Below are positions 17,684 through 27,377 of a DNA stretch of 64,000 bases, one piece after another. A program made the translations under genes and the position numbers. Source of the stretch: Buttiauxella massiliensis (GTDB taxonomy: Bacteria; Pseudomonadota; Gammaproteobacteria; Enterobacterales; Enterobacteriaceae); contig NZ_LR722664.1 of assembly GCF_902500225.1 (NCBI RefSeq), positions 1-64,000 on the forward strand, written 5' to 3'. Under the pieces are notes generated by a model. That model saw only the letters and a program-made list of their open reading frames with translations, had not been told where the DNA came from and searched no databases. Numbering within the stretch: position 1 is the stretch's first letter; each line of letters opens with the position of its first letter.

Positions 17684-19396
17684 TTACTGGGTTGAAGCCG
17701 CCGTAGGTTTTGTAGTTTCAGTCACAGGTCCCGGTGTTGCTGAAGGCAATTTATCCGGTGTGGAATCGCAGGGCTTCTCTTTACCGCATAACAAATCGAG
17801 CATTTTCAGCGTCACGCCGTTGGTCCAGCCAAAACCATCCTGGAGAGGATATTCTCCGCCACCACCGCCCGTACCCGTGCTGGATACATCATACTTTTCA
17901 ACCAGTTTCTGCTCGCGGTTGTAGGTATGCTGCACATTGGTGAGGAAGCGCCAGGTGACTTCCATGGCTAAATCTTTATGCCCATAGTTCTGTAGCCCTT
18001 CGGTGGCTACCCATTGCAGCGGAGCCCAGCCATTTGGTGCATCCCATTGCTGGCCCGTTTTCAGATTGGTTGTCGCAAGTCCACCGGCTTTAAGCAGTTG
18101 TGCACGGGTGATGGTTGCCATTTTGTCCGCACGCTCTTTCGAGGCCACATGCACATAAAGCGGGAACAGTGCGGCGGCGGTCAACTGAGAACGAACAGCT
18201 TTAGTTTTGAGATCGTAATCGGCATACCAGCCCTGTTTGCTATTCCACAAATGCGCTTCCATAGCTTTCTGGCGAGCATCAGCCAGTTGCTGGTATTGCG
18301 TTGCTGCACTGGTGTCTTTCGCTACAGTGCTGGCGTGCGCCAGCGTTTTTTCCATCTGGAATAACAGGGCGTTTAAATCCACCGGCACGATTGAGGTGGT
18401 GCGAATCGAACCTAGTTGTTCTGGGTTATCCATCCAACGAGAGCTGAAATCCCAGCCCGAGGCGGCAGCGGCACGCAAATCACGGTAGATTTCAGTTGCC
18501 GGGCGATTCGGGTTGTTCTTCGCGGTTGTCACATCATCCAGATAAGATTCAGTACGTGGCGTATCTCGGTCATCCCAATAGCGGTTCAGGACAGAACCAT
18601 CTTTAAGTTTCACCACGCGCAGGTTTTCAGTGCCCGGTTGCAGCGTATCGCTGCCCTGCATCCAGTAGGCGTACTCTTTTTTCAATTGCGGCAGGTAAGT
18701 GGTGTAGGTTTCATCACCGTTATGGCTGGCCAACAGTTTGACCATAAAGGCAAAGAACGGTGGTTGCGAACGGCTTAGATAATAACTGCGGTTGCCATTG
18801 GGAATATGCCCCCAGGCATCAATTTCATGGGCAAAGTTGTCCACCATATCCTGCACTTTGTCCCAGTGACCGCTTTCTGCAAGCCCGAGCATGGTGAAAT
18901 AGCTGTCCCAATAATAGACTTCGCGAAAACGCCCGCCGGGTACGACATACGGCTTAGGTAACGGCAGCAACGAGTCCCATTTATCAACGCTGTCTGTGGT
19001 GCGCGTCAGCACCGGCCACAGGCTATCGATATGTTCACGCAATGTCTGTCCTTCAGGTGGAACATATTTTTCACCCTCGCGCGGCAAGGTGAAGTTCACA
19101 TTCACAAAATGACGTAAATCGAAGCCAGATTGATTGCGCTGCATGCGGTAGTCCGCAAGGATCATTAACGGATCGTTATTAGGAACCGCATCTGCAAATG
19201 TCTTTTGGTCAGGGAATAATTTTGCAGTCTGGACATCGGTAAATAACGGGCCAAGGAGCACATCTGGTGGCTGGGGCTGCGGTTGTTGTTCGCCAGCCGC
19301 CGAAGCGGGCAAGGTAAAAGCGACGAACGCACAACCGATAGCTATTTGAATCGCAAGCAATAAACTACGTGGACGGCGCAAAGCAGGATTTATCAT
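17684..19396 (-). CDS. treA: Periplasmic trehalase TreA (GH37)
   Basis: 570 residues (E. coli 565). It splits trehalose into two glucose molecules in the periplasm, so that external trehalose can be used under high osmolarity. A signal peptide runs to about residue 34 (LPASAAG). Trehalase signature 1, [14 protein letters not shown], is at residues 153-166; signature 2, [10 protein letters not shown], is in the C-terminal part; and the glycine-rich [17 protein letters not shown] segment closes the active site. The tail after residue 545 is proline- and threonine-rich and variable. In E. coli treA lies beside ymgE; here the ebg/ygj and foxA genes separate them. Confidence 0.96.
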   Translation of the reverse strand: MINPALRRPRSLLLAIQIAIGCAFVAFTLPASAAGEQQPQPQPPDVLLGPLFTDVQTAKLFPDQKTFADAVPNNDPLMILADYRMQRNQSGFDLRHFVNVNFTLPREGEKYVPPEGQTLREHIDSLWPVLTRTTDSVDKWDSLLPLPKPYVVPGGRFREVYYWDSYFTMLGLAESGHWDKVQDMVDNFAHEIDAWGHIPNGNRSYYLSRSQPPFFAFMVKLLASHNGDETYTTYLPQLKKEYAYWMQGSDTLQPGTENLRVVKLKDGSVLNRYWDDRDTPRTESYLDDVTTAKNNPNRPATEIYRDLRAAAASGWDFSSRWMDNPEQLGSIRTTSIVPVDLNALLFQMEKTLAHASTVAKDTSAATQYQQLADARQKAMEAHLWNSKQGWYADYDLKTKAVRSQLTAAALFPLYVHVASKERADKMATITRAQLLKAGGLATTNLKTGQQWDAPNGWAPLQWVATEGLQNYGHKDLAMEVTWRFLTNVQHTYNREQKLVEKYDVSSTGTGGGGGEYPLQDGFGWTNGVTLKMLDLLCGKEKPCDSTPDKLPSATPGPVTETTKPTAASTQ

Positions 19397-19532
19397 CTAT
19401 TGTTCTCCTTTTCATGATCGCGTGAAGTTTTAGCGATCAACCCTATGAAAACCTTAGACGAATTTGCGGGCAGTACCAGGTGCCATGTCGCATATTAAAG
19501 GAAAGCAGATAATTTACCGCTGGCACGGGCTC

Positions 19533-20918
19533 TTACCCTTGCGGATTAATCAACCATGTTCCTGCTTTTTCCACAGACAACGTCATGTTTCGCGTCTGGT
19601 TATTATCACGCAGGGTAATCTGATATTTTCCGGCAGGCAGTTGCAGGAAACCATAACCATTGGCCCCCGGCGTGATTTTTTCTGTTTTGCCATTCACTTC
19701 CAACTCTTCACCGTCATTCATGCGGACATAAACGCGCGCCAGCATACCGTCAGTGGCGGGTAGCGGAGTTTGAGTTGCCACCGCCTGGACTTTTTGTACC
19801 GCGGATGTCTCAAGTTTCGCAGTCTCAGAAGTCGGTGTTGTCGAGAAATGACCACCAAAAATAACCGCACCTACAGCCACGCCGACTAACAAACTGGCCG
19901 CTATCTGTAGTGGCAATTTGTAGCGTTTGCGCAACGGAGACAGCGGGGTAATCTCGGCATCTTCAAGAGCAACCAACATGGTGCCTGGTTGTTTTAGCGA
20001 TGTGAGGCCATTGATGCCGCTCATCGGAATCTCGGCAAGGGCCGCAAATTCAGCAATAGATTGCGGGCGGTCTTCAGGTTTTAGCGCCAGGGCGTGATCG
20101 ACGGCCTGCAACAAACTGTGGGAATAGCCTTCAGGGCGATTCTTCGCGAGCTTAACGCAAGGGTCCTGAATTGTGCGGGTAACACTGGCTGGGGGGCAAG
20201 TGCCTGTTATCAAAGTATAAAGAATGGCGCCGAGTGCGTAGATATCAGTCCACGGCCCTAGTTGGTTTTCGAGATCGTCAGCGTACTGTTCCAACGGGGC
20301 AAAACCAGGATTAAGCGGTGTTTTAATCTCGTCGCTGTTTTCTGAATTGGCGCGCAGTGGAGCACCTGCATTAAGTAGCAGCGGCGCTCCATTGTCCTGA
20401 ATCTGAATACTACGCAGGGACAAATCACGATGAATAAATCCTTCGTCGTGCAATGTTGCCAGCGCCCCGCACAGCATCGGTAATATGCTGCGTAACCAGG
20501 CATCGTTGATGATTTCGGGATGTTGCTGATGCAGCTCGGCAAGCGTCATGCCGCTGAAGTAACGTGTTGCCGCATAGGCGGTTTCGTTTTGCGTCCAGAA
20601 GCTTAAAACCTGAAGCAGGTTAGGGTGGTTGAATTGCGCAAGCTGACGAGCCGACTGCACAAAACGATTCATGCCCAAGCTGAACGCCTGGCTGTCTTGT
20701 TTACTGCGCAAAACCAGCTGCATATTATCGCTACGAATGGTCAGCGCACGCGGCATAAACTCATTGATAGTTACCTGTCGTTCGAGTTGATGATCCCACG
20801 CTTTATAAACCACGTTGGTATTGGTGGACTCAGTCACTTGCTGAATTTCAAACTCGTCGAAACGGAAACCTGGCGGCAGAGCTTCGGGAAGTTCTTGTTC
20901 GTAATCTTTATCAGTCAT
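19533..20918 (-). CDS. Membrane-anchored protein-kinase-fold protein, predicted pseudokinase
   Basis: 461 residues from the ATG at 20918 (GAAAGG ahead); a start 18 bases upstream is weaker. Residues ~18-295 follow the bacterial PknB-type kinase fold, with HPNLLQVL, FIHRDL, FAPLEQY and GPWTDIYALGAILYTLITG in order. Key catalytic residues are replaced: the VAIK lysine is Asn52 (VTINEF), the catalytic-loop lysine and asparagine are Ser167 and Ser170 (HRDLSLRSI), the DFG aspartate is Asn183 (LLNAGA), and the glycine loop is absent. A membrane segment is at about 335-357, followed by a ~100-residue periplasmic PEGA-like domain (LPAGKYQITLRDNNQ). It is the last gene of a three-gene unit. The pathway is unknown; a scaffold or sensor role is inferred. 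Confidence 0.8.
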   Translation of the reverse strand: MTDKDYEQELPEALPPGFRFDEFEIQQVTESTNTNVVYKAWDHQLERQVTINEFMPRALTIRSDNMQLVLRSKQDSQAFSLGMNRFVQSARQLAQFNHPNLLQVLSFWTQNETAYAATRYFSGMTLAELHQQHPEIINDAWLRSILPMLCGALATLHDEGFIHRDLSLRSIQIQDNGAPLLLNAGAPLRANSENSDEIKTPLNPGFAPLEQYADDLENQLGPWTDIYALGAILYTLITGTCPPASVTRTIQDPCVKLAKNRPEGYSHSLLQAVDHALALKPEDRPQSIAEFAALAEIPMSGINGLTSLKQPGTMLVALEDAEITPLSPLRKRYKLPLQIAASLLVGVAVGAVIFGGHFSTTPTSETAKLETSAVQKVQAVATQTPLPATDGMLARVYVRMNDGEELEVNGKTEKITPGANGYGFLQLPAGKYQITLRDNNQTRNMTLSVEKAGTWLINPQG

Positions 20919-20958
20919 GATGGCCTTTCTCTGCACGAAATCGACGAATGTTCACAGG

Positions 20959-21909
20959 TTATTTCTGGGCGCGCCATGCGCCCACCGCCGGATCACGCAA
21001 TTGCGGACGCAGGGAGTCAATCAACAGCAAGGTAATAGGTGTATCTGGCGCAAGCCATGCCGACCATACTTTGCGTACTTGGTTTAAACGCGCCTGAATT
21101 CCAGCCTCATCAACCGTCATTTCACGTGGAACTTCAACAGCCACGGTTCCGGTGGCTTGCCAGCCATTTAGCTCGGAGTTATAGGGCAAAATCATCCAGC
21201 TCTGCGGCGCGTGTTCATTACTGACGACCATGCGTTCATTGTTCAGGCTGGTGATAAGCAGGCTGTCAGAACCCGCATCGGCGCTCAGCCCACTGACCGG
21301 GAAACCATGTACGAAGGTCATCTCATTGCGTTTTTCACCGTGAATACCGCTTTGAATGATTTCACTACGCCCATTTAGCCAACCGCCGTTTTCACATTTC
21401 CCGTTGGGGATAAACATTGCCGAAGCGTTGGCGTCTCCTTGCCAGAAGGTGCGCAGATGGCAGCCATCCTGCAACGTAAACTCCTGCCATGGGGTGCGGT
21501 CAGCTAACGGCGAGCTCTCATTGGAAAGCGGCAGTGTGTTTGGTTCAGCTGAAACTACCGGCGCAACAATGACTGCCCAATCACTGTTTTTGGTCGCGGT
21601 GCCAACGGCAAGCGTCTGGCCTTGTGGATCTTCCAGTTTCCAGTTCACCAGTTGAACAGAGCTACACTGGCTTTCCAGCAAGGTGCCAAGACGCGGCATA
21701 AAAACGTTGAGCACAGACGGATTTTTATCGCCATTGGCTACGATTCGTAAGGGGAGTTCAGCAGCACACCAGCTCTGTGGCGTGTTGTTTTGCACATCAT
21801 CTATCCAGACATCCAGCTTTTGCGAAGGAGACTGAACGATACGGTAGTTCCCAGCCCATACGGTTGTAGATGCCAGCAACAGCGCCAGACCCGAAAGCCA
21901 GAGTTTCAT
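20959..21909 (-). CDS. Secreted protein of unknown function in the pseudokinase unit
   Basis: 316 residues from the ATG at 21909, preceded by AAGGA; an upstream in-frame start adds residues with no signal-peptide character. Residues 1-20 are a signal peptide ending in TTVWAG. The mature protein has four or more cysteines (SWCAAEL, ESQCSS, QDGCHL, NGKCENGG), suggesting disulfides and a periplasmic home. I do not recognise the family. It lies 59 bp after the SH3-like lipoprotein and 40 bp before the pseudokinase on the same strand, so the three are probably one operon and may form an envelope complex. Confidence 0.75.
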   Translation of the reverse strand: MKLWLSGLALLLASTTVWAGNYRIVQSPSQKLDVWIDDVQNNTPQSWCAAELPLRIVANGDKNPSVLNVFMPRLGTLLESQCSSVQLVNWKLEDPQGQTLAVGTATKNSDWAVIVAPVVSAEPNTLPLSNESSPLADRTPWQEFTLQDGCHLRTFWQGDANASAMFIPNGKCENGGWLNGRSEIIQSGIHGEKRNEMTFVHGFPVSGLSADAGSDSLLITSLNNERMVVSNEHAPQSWMILPYNSELNGWQATGTVAVEVPREMTVDEAGIQARLNQVRKVWSAWLAPDTPITLLLIDSLRPQLRDPAVGAWRAQK

Positions 21910-21968
21910 AGAAATCCTTGTTAGCCGAGCAATATTAAATAAAAGGCTATGACACAAAACGCCTTTGA

Positions 21969-22463
21969 TTAATCAATAATCCAGGTGCCGCTATTAGCGT
22001 TCTGACAGGCTTTGCTGGCGTCATCGACGGCAACACAAGTCGTTTTCTTAGAAGCCTTACGCGGACGTGGGCGATCTTTTTTTAGCGTCTGGGCGTAAAG
22101 TTCACTTTTGACCAGAGCGCGCGCAGGAACATAGCCCAACATTTCTTGTTTATCTTGCTCTGCAATCGCGAGCCATTTGTTCTCGACCTCGCCAAGCACG
22201 GTATAACTTTGTCCGTTTTCAAGGGTACTTATCACTTTCCCACCAAAATCCGGCTTGCTCAAAATAGAGCCCGGATAGAGTGCCCGATAACTGGCGTTAA
22301 CTGGGGTGAACTCTTGTGGTGCGGCTACAGCGTAACGGTGTGTGAGGGTGACGCCATTGATTTCACTAGTCACGATAGTATCGTCCGTCATTTTTGGCGG
22401 CGGTGCTTTACAACCTACTACAGTGGCAACAACAGCAATGATCAACAGGCTTCGCAATTTCAT
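21969..22463 (-). CDS. SH3-like lipoprotein, first gene of the pseudokinase unit
   Basis: 164 residues. The N-terminus is a lipoprotein signal with lipobox VVGC (Cys18), followed by KAPPPK. Residues ~55-118 look like a bacterial SH3 domain: YRALYPGSILSKPDFGGKVISTLENGQSYTV ... WLAIAEQDKQEMLGYVPA. Such domains often bind cell-wall peptides. The C-terminal part is basic (RPRPRKASKKTT) and then carries two cysteines (TCVAVDDASKACQ). It heads the leftward unit and is divergent from the DUF294 gene. Function is unknown; an anchor at the outer membrane or wall is inferred. Confidence 0.75.
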   Translation of the reverse strand: MKLRSLLIIAVVATVVGCKAPPPKMTDDTIVTSEINGVTLTHRYAVAAPQEFTPVNASYRALYPGSILSKPDFGGKVISTLENGQSYTVLGEVENKWLAIAEQDKQEMLGYVPARALVKSELYAQTLKKDRPRPRKASKKTTCVAVDDASKACQNANSGTWIID

Positions 22464-22751
22464 CGTAACTTTCCCTGAAAATATGATTCAAACCTGGTCG
22501 CCGGGAGGAGGTAAAAATGGCGAAGAAGAAATCCAGGAATCTGAAGGATTATTCACACTGCTTATACATAGTAACTTTAATTTTACATCGCTTGATTCAC
22601 AATTCAATGGCGATGTAACTGATTGACATCATTAAGTGTTAAGTGGGTCAAGAACAGGGGCAAGAGTGATGATTCACAGGTTGAATGTTATATCCTTACA
22701 GGTTAGCAGTAGCATATATTATAAAACATCATTTCAATTTTAGGACGGAGT

Positions 22752-24623
22752 ATGACGATGGAACCGTTATTGCCTAATATCTGCGATTTTATTGCACATG
22801 TTTCGCCACTTAGCACGCTCCCGGTAGAGGCGCAAAATGAAATCGCGCGCTCCATCAGCATTAGCTATCTGGCGGTTGGCGAGACGCTGCCTTTCGATAT
22901 TGCGGCTGTTGAGCGCTATCTCTACATCGTACGTACCGGTTCGCTTGAGCAACGCTGGAGTGATGGGGTGCTACGTGCCCGTCTGGGACCAGAAGACTTG
23001 TTTGGTTTCACCTTCCTTGAAGGGATTCCGGGTAATCCTGAAGATTGTTACAACGTCACTGCTATCGAAAATACGCTGCTATACCAAATCCCGCACAGCG
23101 TGCTGAAATCGATGCTGCAAAAATATCCTCAATACGCGACACACTTTTCGATTAACGCTCATGAACGCCTGAATGGCGCGATGGACATTGTCTGGAGCGA
23201 TGAAGACAAAGGTATGTTTGTGCGTAAGGTTGCGGATCTGGCGAGCAGCACGATTTCCGTTGTTGAATCAACAACGTCCATACAAGAAACGGCCAGGCAA
23301 ATGCGCTGGGTCGATCGCTGCTCAACGGCAGTAATAATGGATGATGACAAAATTATTGGCATTATCAGTGACCGGGATATGACGCGACGCGTAGTGGCGG
23401 AAGGTTTTGATATCTCGCGCCCGGTTAGGGAAGTAATGACTGCTGCACCGATAACTGTTTCATCGGGTGATCTGGTGATGCATGCGGTGGCGCTGATGAT
23501 GCGCCACGGTGTCAGTAGCTTGCCGGTAGTTGATTGCCAAAAACCAGTTGGCCTACTGACGGCTTCGCATCTGGTGCAGCATCATCGCGTGCAGGCCATT
23601 TTCCTGATCGAGCGTATTAACCACTGCCAATCTGTCGCTGAACTAGCCGTTCTTAAAGTTGAACGACAGGCAATATTCGAAGCGTTAGTGGAGGGGAATT
23701 TGCGCAGTGGCGCGGTTGAAATGGTGATGTCGATGCTGATGGATGCCTTCACCCGCAGGTTAATTGAACTTGCCCTTAGCGAGTTTGGCGAGCCACCTTG
23801 TGAATTCTCATGGATAGTTGCAGGCTCGCACGCCCGAAATGAAGTTCATGTTCATTCCGACCAGGATAGCGCGATTATTTTGCCCGACAGTGCAGGCATT
23901 GAAGAGCAAATGTGGTTTTTACGCTTTGCCCGATTTGTTTGCCTGGGGCTTGATGAGTGTGGCTATCCATTATGCACTGGCCATTTTATGGCTTCTGAGA
24001 GCCGTTGGTGCCAGCCGCTGTCGGTATGGCAAGCCTGTATTCGCAAATGGGTCACTAACCCGGAATATACGCAGCTATTGAATGCCACAGTATTTCTGGA
24101 AACGCGCGCATTTTACGGCAACACCTGGCTGCATGATGCATTCCAGCAATCCTTGCTGAACGATATAGCCGCTCATCCTGGCTTCTTACGTTCACTTACC
24201 CGTGATTCGGCCAATACTTCGCCACCTCTTGGTATCTTTAACAATTTGGTGCTGGAAAAAAGTGGCAACGACAGTAAGACACTTAACATCAAACGCTTTG
24301 CACTAACGCTTATTATCGACTTGTCACGGATTTACGCGCTGGCAGCAGGGTGCAGTGAAACCAGCACTGAAGCGCGTTTCCATGCTGCACGCGATAAAGG
24401 ATTAATGTCACCTGGTGGTTGTACTGACATCATTGATGCTTTTCATTTTTTAACCCGACTGCGTTTTAACCACCAGTTGTCGCAGCTGCGTAAAGGGATT
24501 ACCCCCGATAACCAGATTGACCCGCGTGAGTTTGGCAGCTTTGAGCGCAAGCATCTGAAAGATGCCTTCCGGATTATTGCCCGCCAACAAGAGCTGGCCC
24601 GGATGCTGTTTGTGAAGGGGTAA
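22752..24623 (+). CDS. cNMP/CBS/DUF294 nucleotidyltransferase-like signalling protein
   Basis: 623 residues, no signal peptide. Domain order: cyclic-nucleotide-binding-like (~20-140), a pair of CBS domains (~165-280), a DUF294 nucleotidyltransferase (~300-440) and its C-terminal helical substrate-binding domain (~470-620). The nucleotidyltransferase signature is intact: GSHARNE at 358-364 and SDQD at 369-372, giving Asp370 and Asp372 as metal ligands. CBS pairs usually bind adenosyl nucleotides, so the protein is probably a cytosolic nucleotide-responsive regulator, possibly modifying a protein or small molecule. In other gamma-proteobacteria this gene often sits with an exonuclease near acs; here the exonuclease follows after 2 bp. 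Confidence 0.85.
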   Translation: MTMEPLLPNICDFIAHVSPLSTLPVEAQNEIARSISISYLAVGETLPFDIAAVERYLYIVRTGSLEQRWSDGVLRARLGPEDLFGFTFLEGIPGNPEDCYNVTAIENTLLYQIPHSVLKSMLQKYPQYATHFSINAHERLNGAMDIVWSDEDKGMFVRKVADLASSTISVVESTTSIQETARQMRWVDRCSTAVIMDDDKIIGIISDRDMTRRVVAEGFDISRPVREVMTAAPITVSSGDLVMHAVALMMRHGVSSLPVVDCQKPVGLLTASHLVQHHRVQAIFLIERINHCQSVAELAVLKVERQAIFEALVEGNLRSGAVEMVMSMLMDAFTRRLIELALSEFGEPPCEFSWIVAGSHARNEVHVHSDQDSAIILPDSAGIEEQMWFLRFARFVCLGLDECGYPLCTGHFMASESRWCQPLSVWQACIRKWVTNPEYTQLLNATVFLETRAFYGNTWLHDAFQQSLLNDIAAHPGFLRSLTRDSANTSPPLGIFNNLVLEKSGNDSKTLNIKRFALTLIIDLSRIYALAAGCSETSTEARFHAARDKGLMSPGGCTDIIDAFHFLTRLRFNHQLSQLRKGITPDNQIDPREFGSFERKHLKDAFRIIARQQELARMLFVKG

Positions 24624-24625
24624 TA

Positions 24626-25339
24626 ATGAGTTTTCTATCGCGTATTTTTCCACCTTCACGAGAAACCCGTTTGCAGACCGAGCGCGAGCAGTGGCTGCGT
24701 GTGCCTGGCTTGAGTCATGCATTAAAACAGCTATTAGAAGCCCCATTGCCGGATTTCAACGCGACCGTAACTGATGTTCCCTGGTTGGTGTTTGATTTTG
24801 AAACCAGCGGCCTTGATGCCACTACGGATTGTATTTTGTCGATTGGCAGTGTGGTTGCCCGAAATGGGCAAATCGGGCTTGCGAGCGCGCAGCACCACTA
24901 TATTTCCACCGGTAATCCGGTGAATGCGCGTAGCGCGATCATCAATCACATCACCCCGGAAATGCTGCGTGAGGGCGTTTCTCTGGATGAAGCCATGGAG
25001 GCTTTGTTCGCGAGCCTGACGGGGCGAGTGGCAGTGGTTCATGGTCGAATGGTTGAACGGGCGTTTATTAACGCCTGGCTGTTTACGCGTTACGGGCGGG
25101 AAGGGCTGCCCTTATTGTGGATTGATACGCTGGAGCTTGAGCGACGTCATCAACAGGCGGCAAGACGCATGCAGAACGACTTGCGGCTATCGAGTATTCG
25201 ACGTGATTACCATCTTCCTGATTACCCGGCGCATCATGCATTGTGCGACGCGGTGGCGACAGCAGAAGTACTACTGGCACAGATCCGTGCGCGCTCGCAC
25301 GCCCATGATTTGCCGTTGAATGCGTTTCTATGCGATTGA
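24626..25339 (+). CDS. DnaQ-like 3'-5' exonuclease (DEDDh)
   Basis: 237 residues, starting 2 bp after the DUF294 stop, so the two genes are translationally linked. The exonuclease fold starts at ~residue 53: motif I is VFDFETSGLD (Asp57, Glu59), motif II lies around HGRMVERAFINAW, and motif III is HHALCDA near residue 209, giving the DEDDh set. It resembles stand-alone epsilon-type exonucleases rather than DnaQ itself. The substrate is unknown; with a nucleotidyltransferase partner it could trim or edit a nucleotide modification, but it may equally be a DNA repair enzyme. Confidence 0.85.
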   Translation: MSFLSRIFPPSRETRLQTEREQWLRVPGLSHALKQLLEAPLPDFNATVTDVPWLVFDFETSGLDATTDCILSIGSVVARNGQIGLASAQHHYISTGNPVNARSAIINHITPEMLREGVSLDEAMEALFASLTGRVAVVHGRMVERAFINAWLFTRYGREGLPLLWIDTLELERRHQQAARRMQNDLRLSSIRRDYHLPDYPAHHALCDAVATAEVLLAQIRARSHAHDLPLNAFLCD

Positions 25340-25420
25340 AGTAAAATCTTGGCTGAGGTTTGAGTTAATTGCTGAGACTGCGGTGCAGTTATAATTTAAA
25401 CCTCAATAAGTTTAATTTAT

Positions 25421-25436
25421 GGTGATTTAACTCACA
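25421..25436 (+). promoter_or_regulatory. CRP site of the tna promoter
   Basis: GGTGA-N6-TCACA, nine of ten bases matching TGTGA-N6-TCACA. A TATTAT -10 candidate at about 25481 puts its centre near -62, the class I position. This agrees with the known catabolite control of tna operons. Confidence 0.7.
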
Positions 25437-25511
25437 GATAAGCTCACTACTATTAGACAAATATATCCATTGGAATAATGTATTATTATGTTTAACGAGA
25501 GTTGATTTATT

Positions 25512-25589
25512 ATGATTATCGTAATTAATTCATATGCAATCTCTAAGTGGTTCAATATTGACACCATTATCGTCAACCATCGCCCCTAG
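25512..25589 (+). CDS. tnaC: TnaC tryptophanase leader peptide
   Basis: A 25-codon reading frame ending in TAG, 272 bp before tnaA. It contains KWFNID and ends IVNHRP. The residues essential in E. coli TnaC (Trp12, Asp16, Pro24) are here Trp13, Asp17 and Pro25 with identical spacing. With bound tryptophan the peptide stalls at its own stop codon in the ribosome, hides the Rho-loading region and lets transcription reach tnaA. The first ten residues differ from E. coli, as expected for the unconserved part. Confidence 0.95.
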   Translation: MIIVINSYAISKWFNIDTIIVNHRP

Positions 25590-25861
25590 TACCCTTCCTG
25601 ATTAATGCGATATAAACAAGTGCAGATGCAGTGTCATCTTTTTGTTTCGCATACTCCAAATGATTATGTCCTGTTGGCGAAATACTCACGCCTGATTTCC
25701 TATTTGCCTTTATCTGGCAAAGTTTAGGGTTATGGCGGTAATTCTGCCTATGCTTGTTCGACATAATACCATTAAGGGATGCATACAGCTTATGACAGTC
25801 ATTCATAATAGATGAATGACTGCGGGTCCTGCTATATATAAATATGATTAAGGATTTCACA
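25590..25861 (+). promoter_or_regulatory. tna leader region (Rho-dependent attenuation)
   Basis: The 272-bp spacer between tnaC and tnaA corresponds to the E. coli boxA/rut/transcription-pause region. No hairpin terminator is visible, consistent with Rho-dependent rather than intrinsic attenuation. AAGGA at about 25850 is the tnaA ribosome site. Confidence 0.7.
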
Positions 25862-27277
25862 ATGAATAATTTCAAACATTTGCCAGAGCCATTCCGTATT
25901 CGTGTCATCGAGCCTGTTAAACGCACTACGCGTGAACACCGTGAAAATGCCATTATCAAATCAGGCATGAATCCATTTTTGCTCGACAGTGAAGATGTTT
26001 TTATTGATTTACTGACAGACAGTGGTACGGGTGCTATTACCCAGAATATGCAAGCTGCAATGATGCGTGGTGATGAAGCCTACAGTGGAAGCCGAAGTTA
26101 TTATACCTTAGCCGATGCGGTTAAAAATATTTTTGGCTACCAGCACACTATTCCTACTCACCAGGGGCGTGGTGCAGAGCAAATTTATATTCCTGTATTA
26201 ATCAAAAAGCGCGAGCAGGAAAAAGGCCTGGACAGAAGCAAAATGGTTGCGTTCTCAAACTATTTCTTCGACACCACTCAAGGGCACAGTCAAATAAACG
26301 GTTGTACCGTGCGTAATGTTTATATCAAAGAGGCATTTGATACCTCTACTCGCTATGACTTTAAAGGTGATTTTGATCTCGAAGGGTTAGAAAAAGGGAT
26401 TGATGAAGTCGGGGCCAGTAATGTTCCTTATATTGTTGCTACAATCACCTGTAATTCTGCTGGTGGGCAACCTGTCTCAATGGCAAACCTGAAGGCGATG
26501 TATCAACTTGCTAAAAAATATGACATTCCGGTAGTCATGGACTCAGCACGTTTTGCTGAAAATGCCTATTTCATTCAACAAAGGGAAGCTGGTTATAAGG
26601 ACTGGAGCATAGAGGAAATTACCCGGGAAACATATAAATATGCCGATATGTTAGCCATGTCTGCGAAGAAAGACGCCATGGTTCCGATGGGTGGATTACT
26701 CTGTATAAAAGACGATAATTATTTTGATGTTTATACCGAGTGCAGAACGCTTTGTGTTGTCCAGGAAGGCTTCCCAACGTATGGCGGTTTAGAAGGTGGT
26801 GCAATGGAGCGGCTTGCAGTAGGGCTCCATGATGGCATGAATCAAGACTGGCTGGCTTATCGCATCGCGCAGATTCAATATTTGGTAGACGGCCTTGAAG
26901 CCATCGGTGTGACCTGCCAGCAGGCAGGTGGCCATGCAGCGTTTGTTGATGCGGGTAAATTACTGCCGCATATTCCTGCAGAACAGTTCCCGGCTCAGGC
27001 ACTTGCCTGTGAGCTATACAAGGTTGCAGGAATTCGTGCTGTTGAAATTGGCTCATTCTTACTGGGCAGAGATCCTAAAACAGGCGAGCAATTACCATGT
27101 CCGGCAGAACTGCTCCGTTTAACCATTCCGCGGGCAACCTATACCCAATCACATATGGACTTCATTATTGAAGCCTTCAGTCATGTAAAAGAAAATGCTG
27201 TTAATATTAAGGGATTAACTTTTACATACGAACCCAAAGTATTACGCCACTTTACCGCTAAGCTCAAAGAAGTTTAA
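25862..27277 (+). CDS. tnaA: Tryptophanase TnaA
   Basis: 471 residues from the ATG at 25862 (AAGGA ahead), exactly the E. coli length; an ATG 18 bases upstream lacks a site. A cytosolic PLP enzyme that cleaves L-tryptophan to indole, pyruvate and ammonia. The PLP lysine is Lys270 in [11 protein letters not shown]; the GSRSYY and [11 protein letters not shown] segments are also in place. It predicts an indole-positive strain. It follows TnaC and precedes the tryptophan permease gene, the standard tnaCAB layout. Confidence 0.98.
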   Translation: MNNFKHLPEPFRIRVIEPVKRTTREHRENAIIKSGMNPFLLDSEDVFIDLLTDSGTGAITQNMQAAMMRGDEAYSGSRSYYTLADAVKNIFGYQHTIPTHQGRGAEQIYIPVLIKKREQEKGLDRSKMVAFSNYFFDTTQGHSQINGCTVRNVYIKEAFDTSTRYDFKGDFDLEGLEKGIDEVGASNVPYIVATITCNSAGGQPVSMANLKAMYQLAKKYDIPVVMDSARFAENAYFIQQREAGYKDWSIEEITRETYKYADMLAMSAKKDAMVPMGGLLCIKDDNYFDVYTECRTLCVVQEGFPTYGGLEGGAMERLAVGLHDGMNQDWLAYRIAQIQYLVDGLEAIGVTCQQAGGHAAFVDAGKLLPHIPAEQFPAQALACELYKVAGIRAVEIGSFLLGRDPKTGEQLPCPAELLRLTIPRATYTQSHMDFIIEAFSHVKENAVNIKGLTFTYEPKVLRHFTAKLKEV

Positions 27278-27293
27278 TTAATTATAATCTACC

Positions 27294-27326
27294 TGGAGTG
27301 GCCATGTTCCCCGTGGCCATTCCTTT
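27294..27326 (+). terminator. Intercistronic hairpin between tnaA and tnaB
   Basis: Stem GGAGTGGCCATG/CGTGGCCATTCC with a short loop, followed by TTTTCTG. It could partly end transcription or stabilise the tnaA message, lowering tnaB output. Confidence 0.6.
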
Positions 27327-27377
27327 TCTGCGCGAAGGTATATAGCTAAAGAAAAACAATATTAAATAGGAGGCCAT

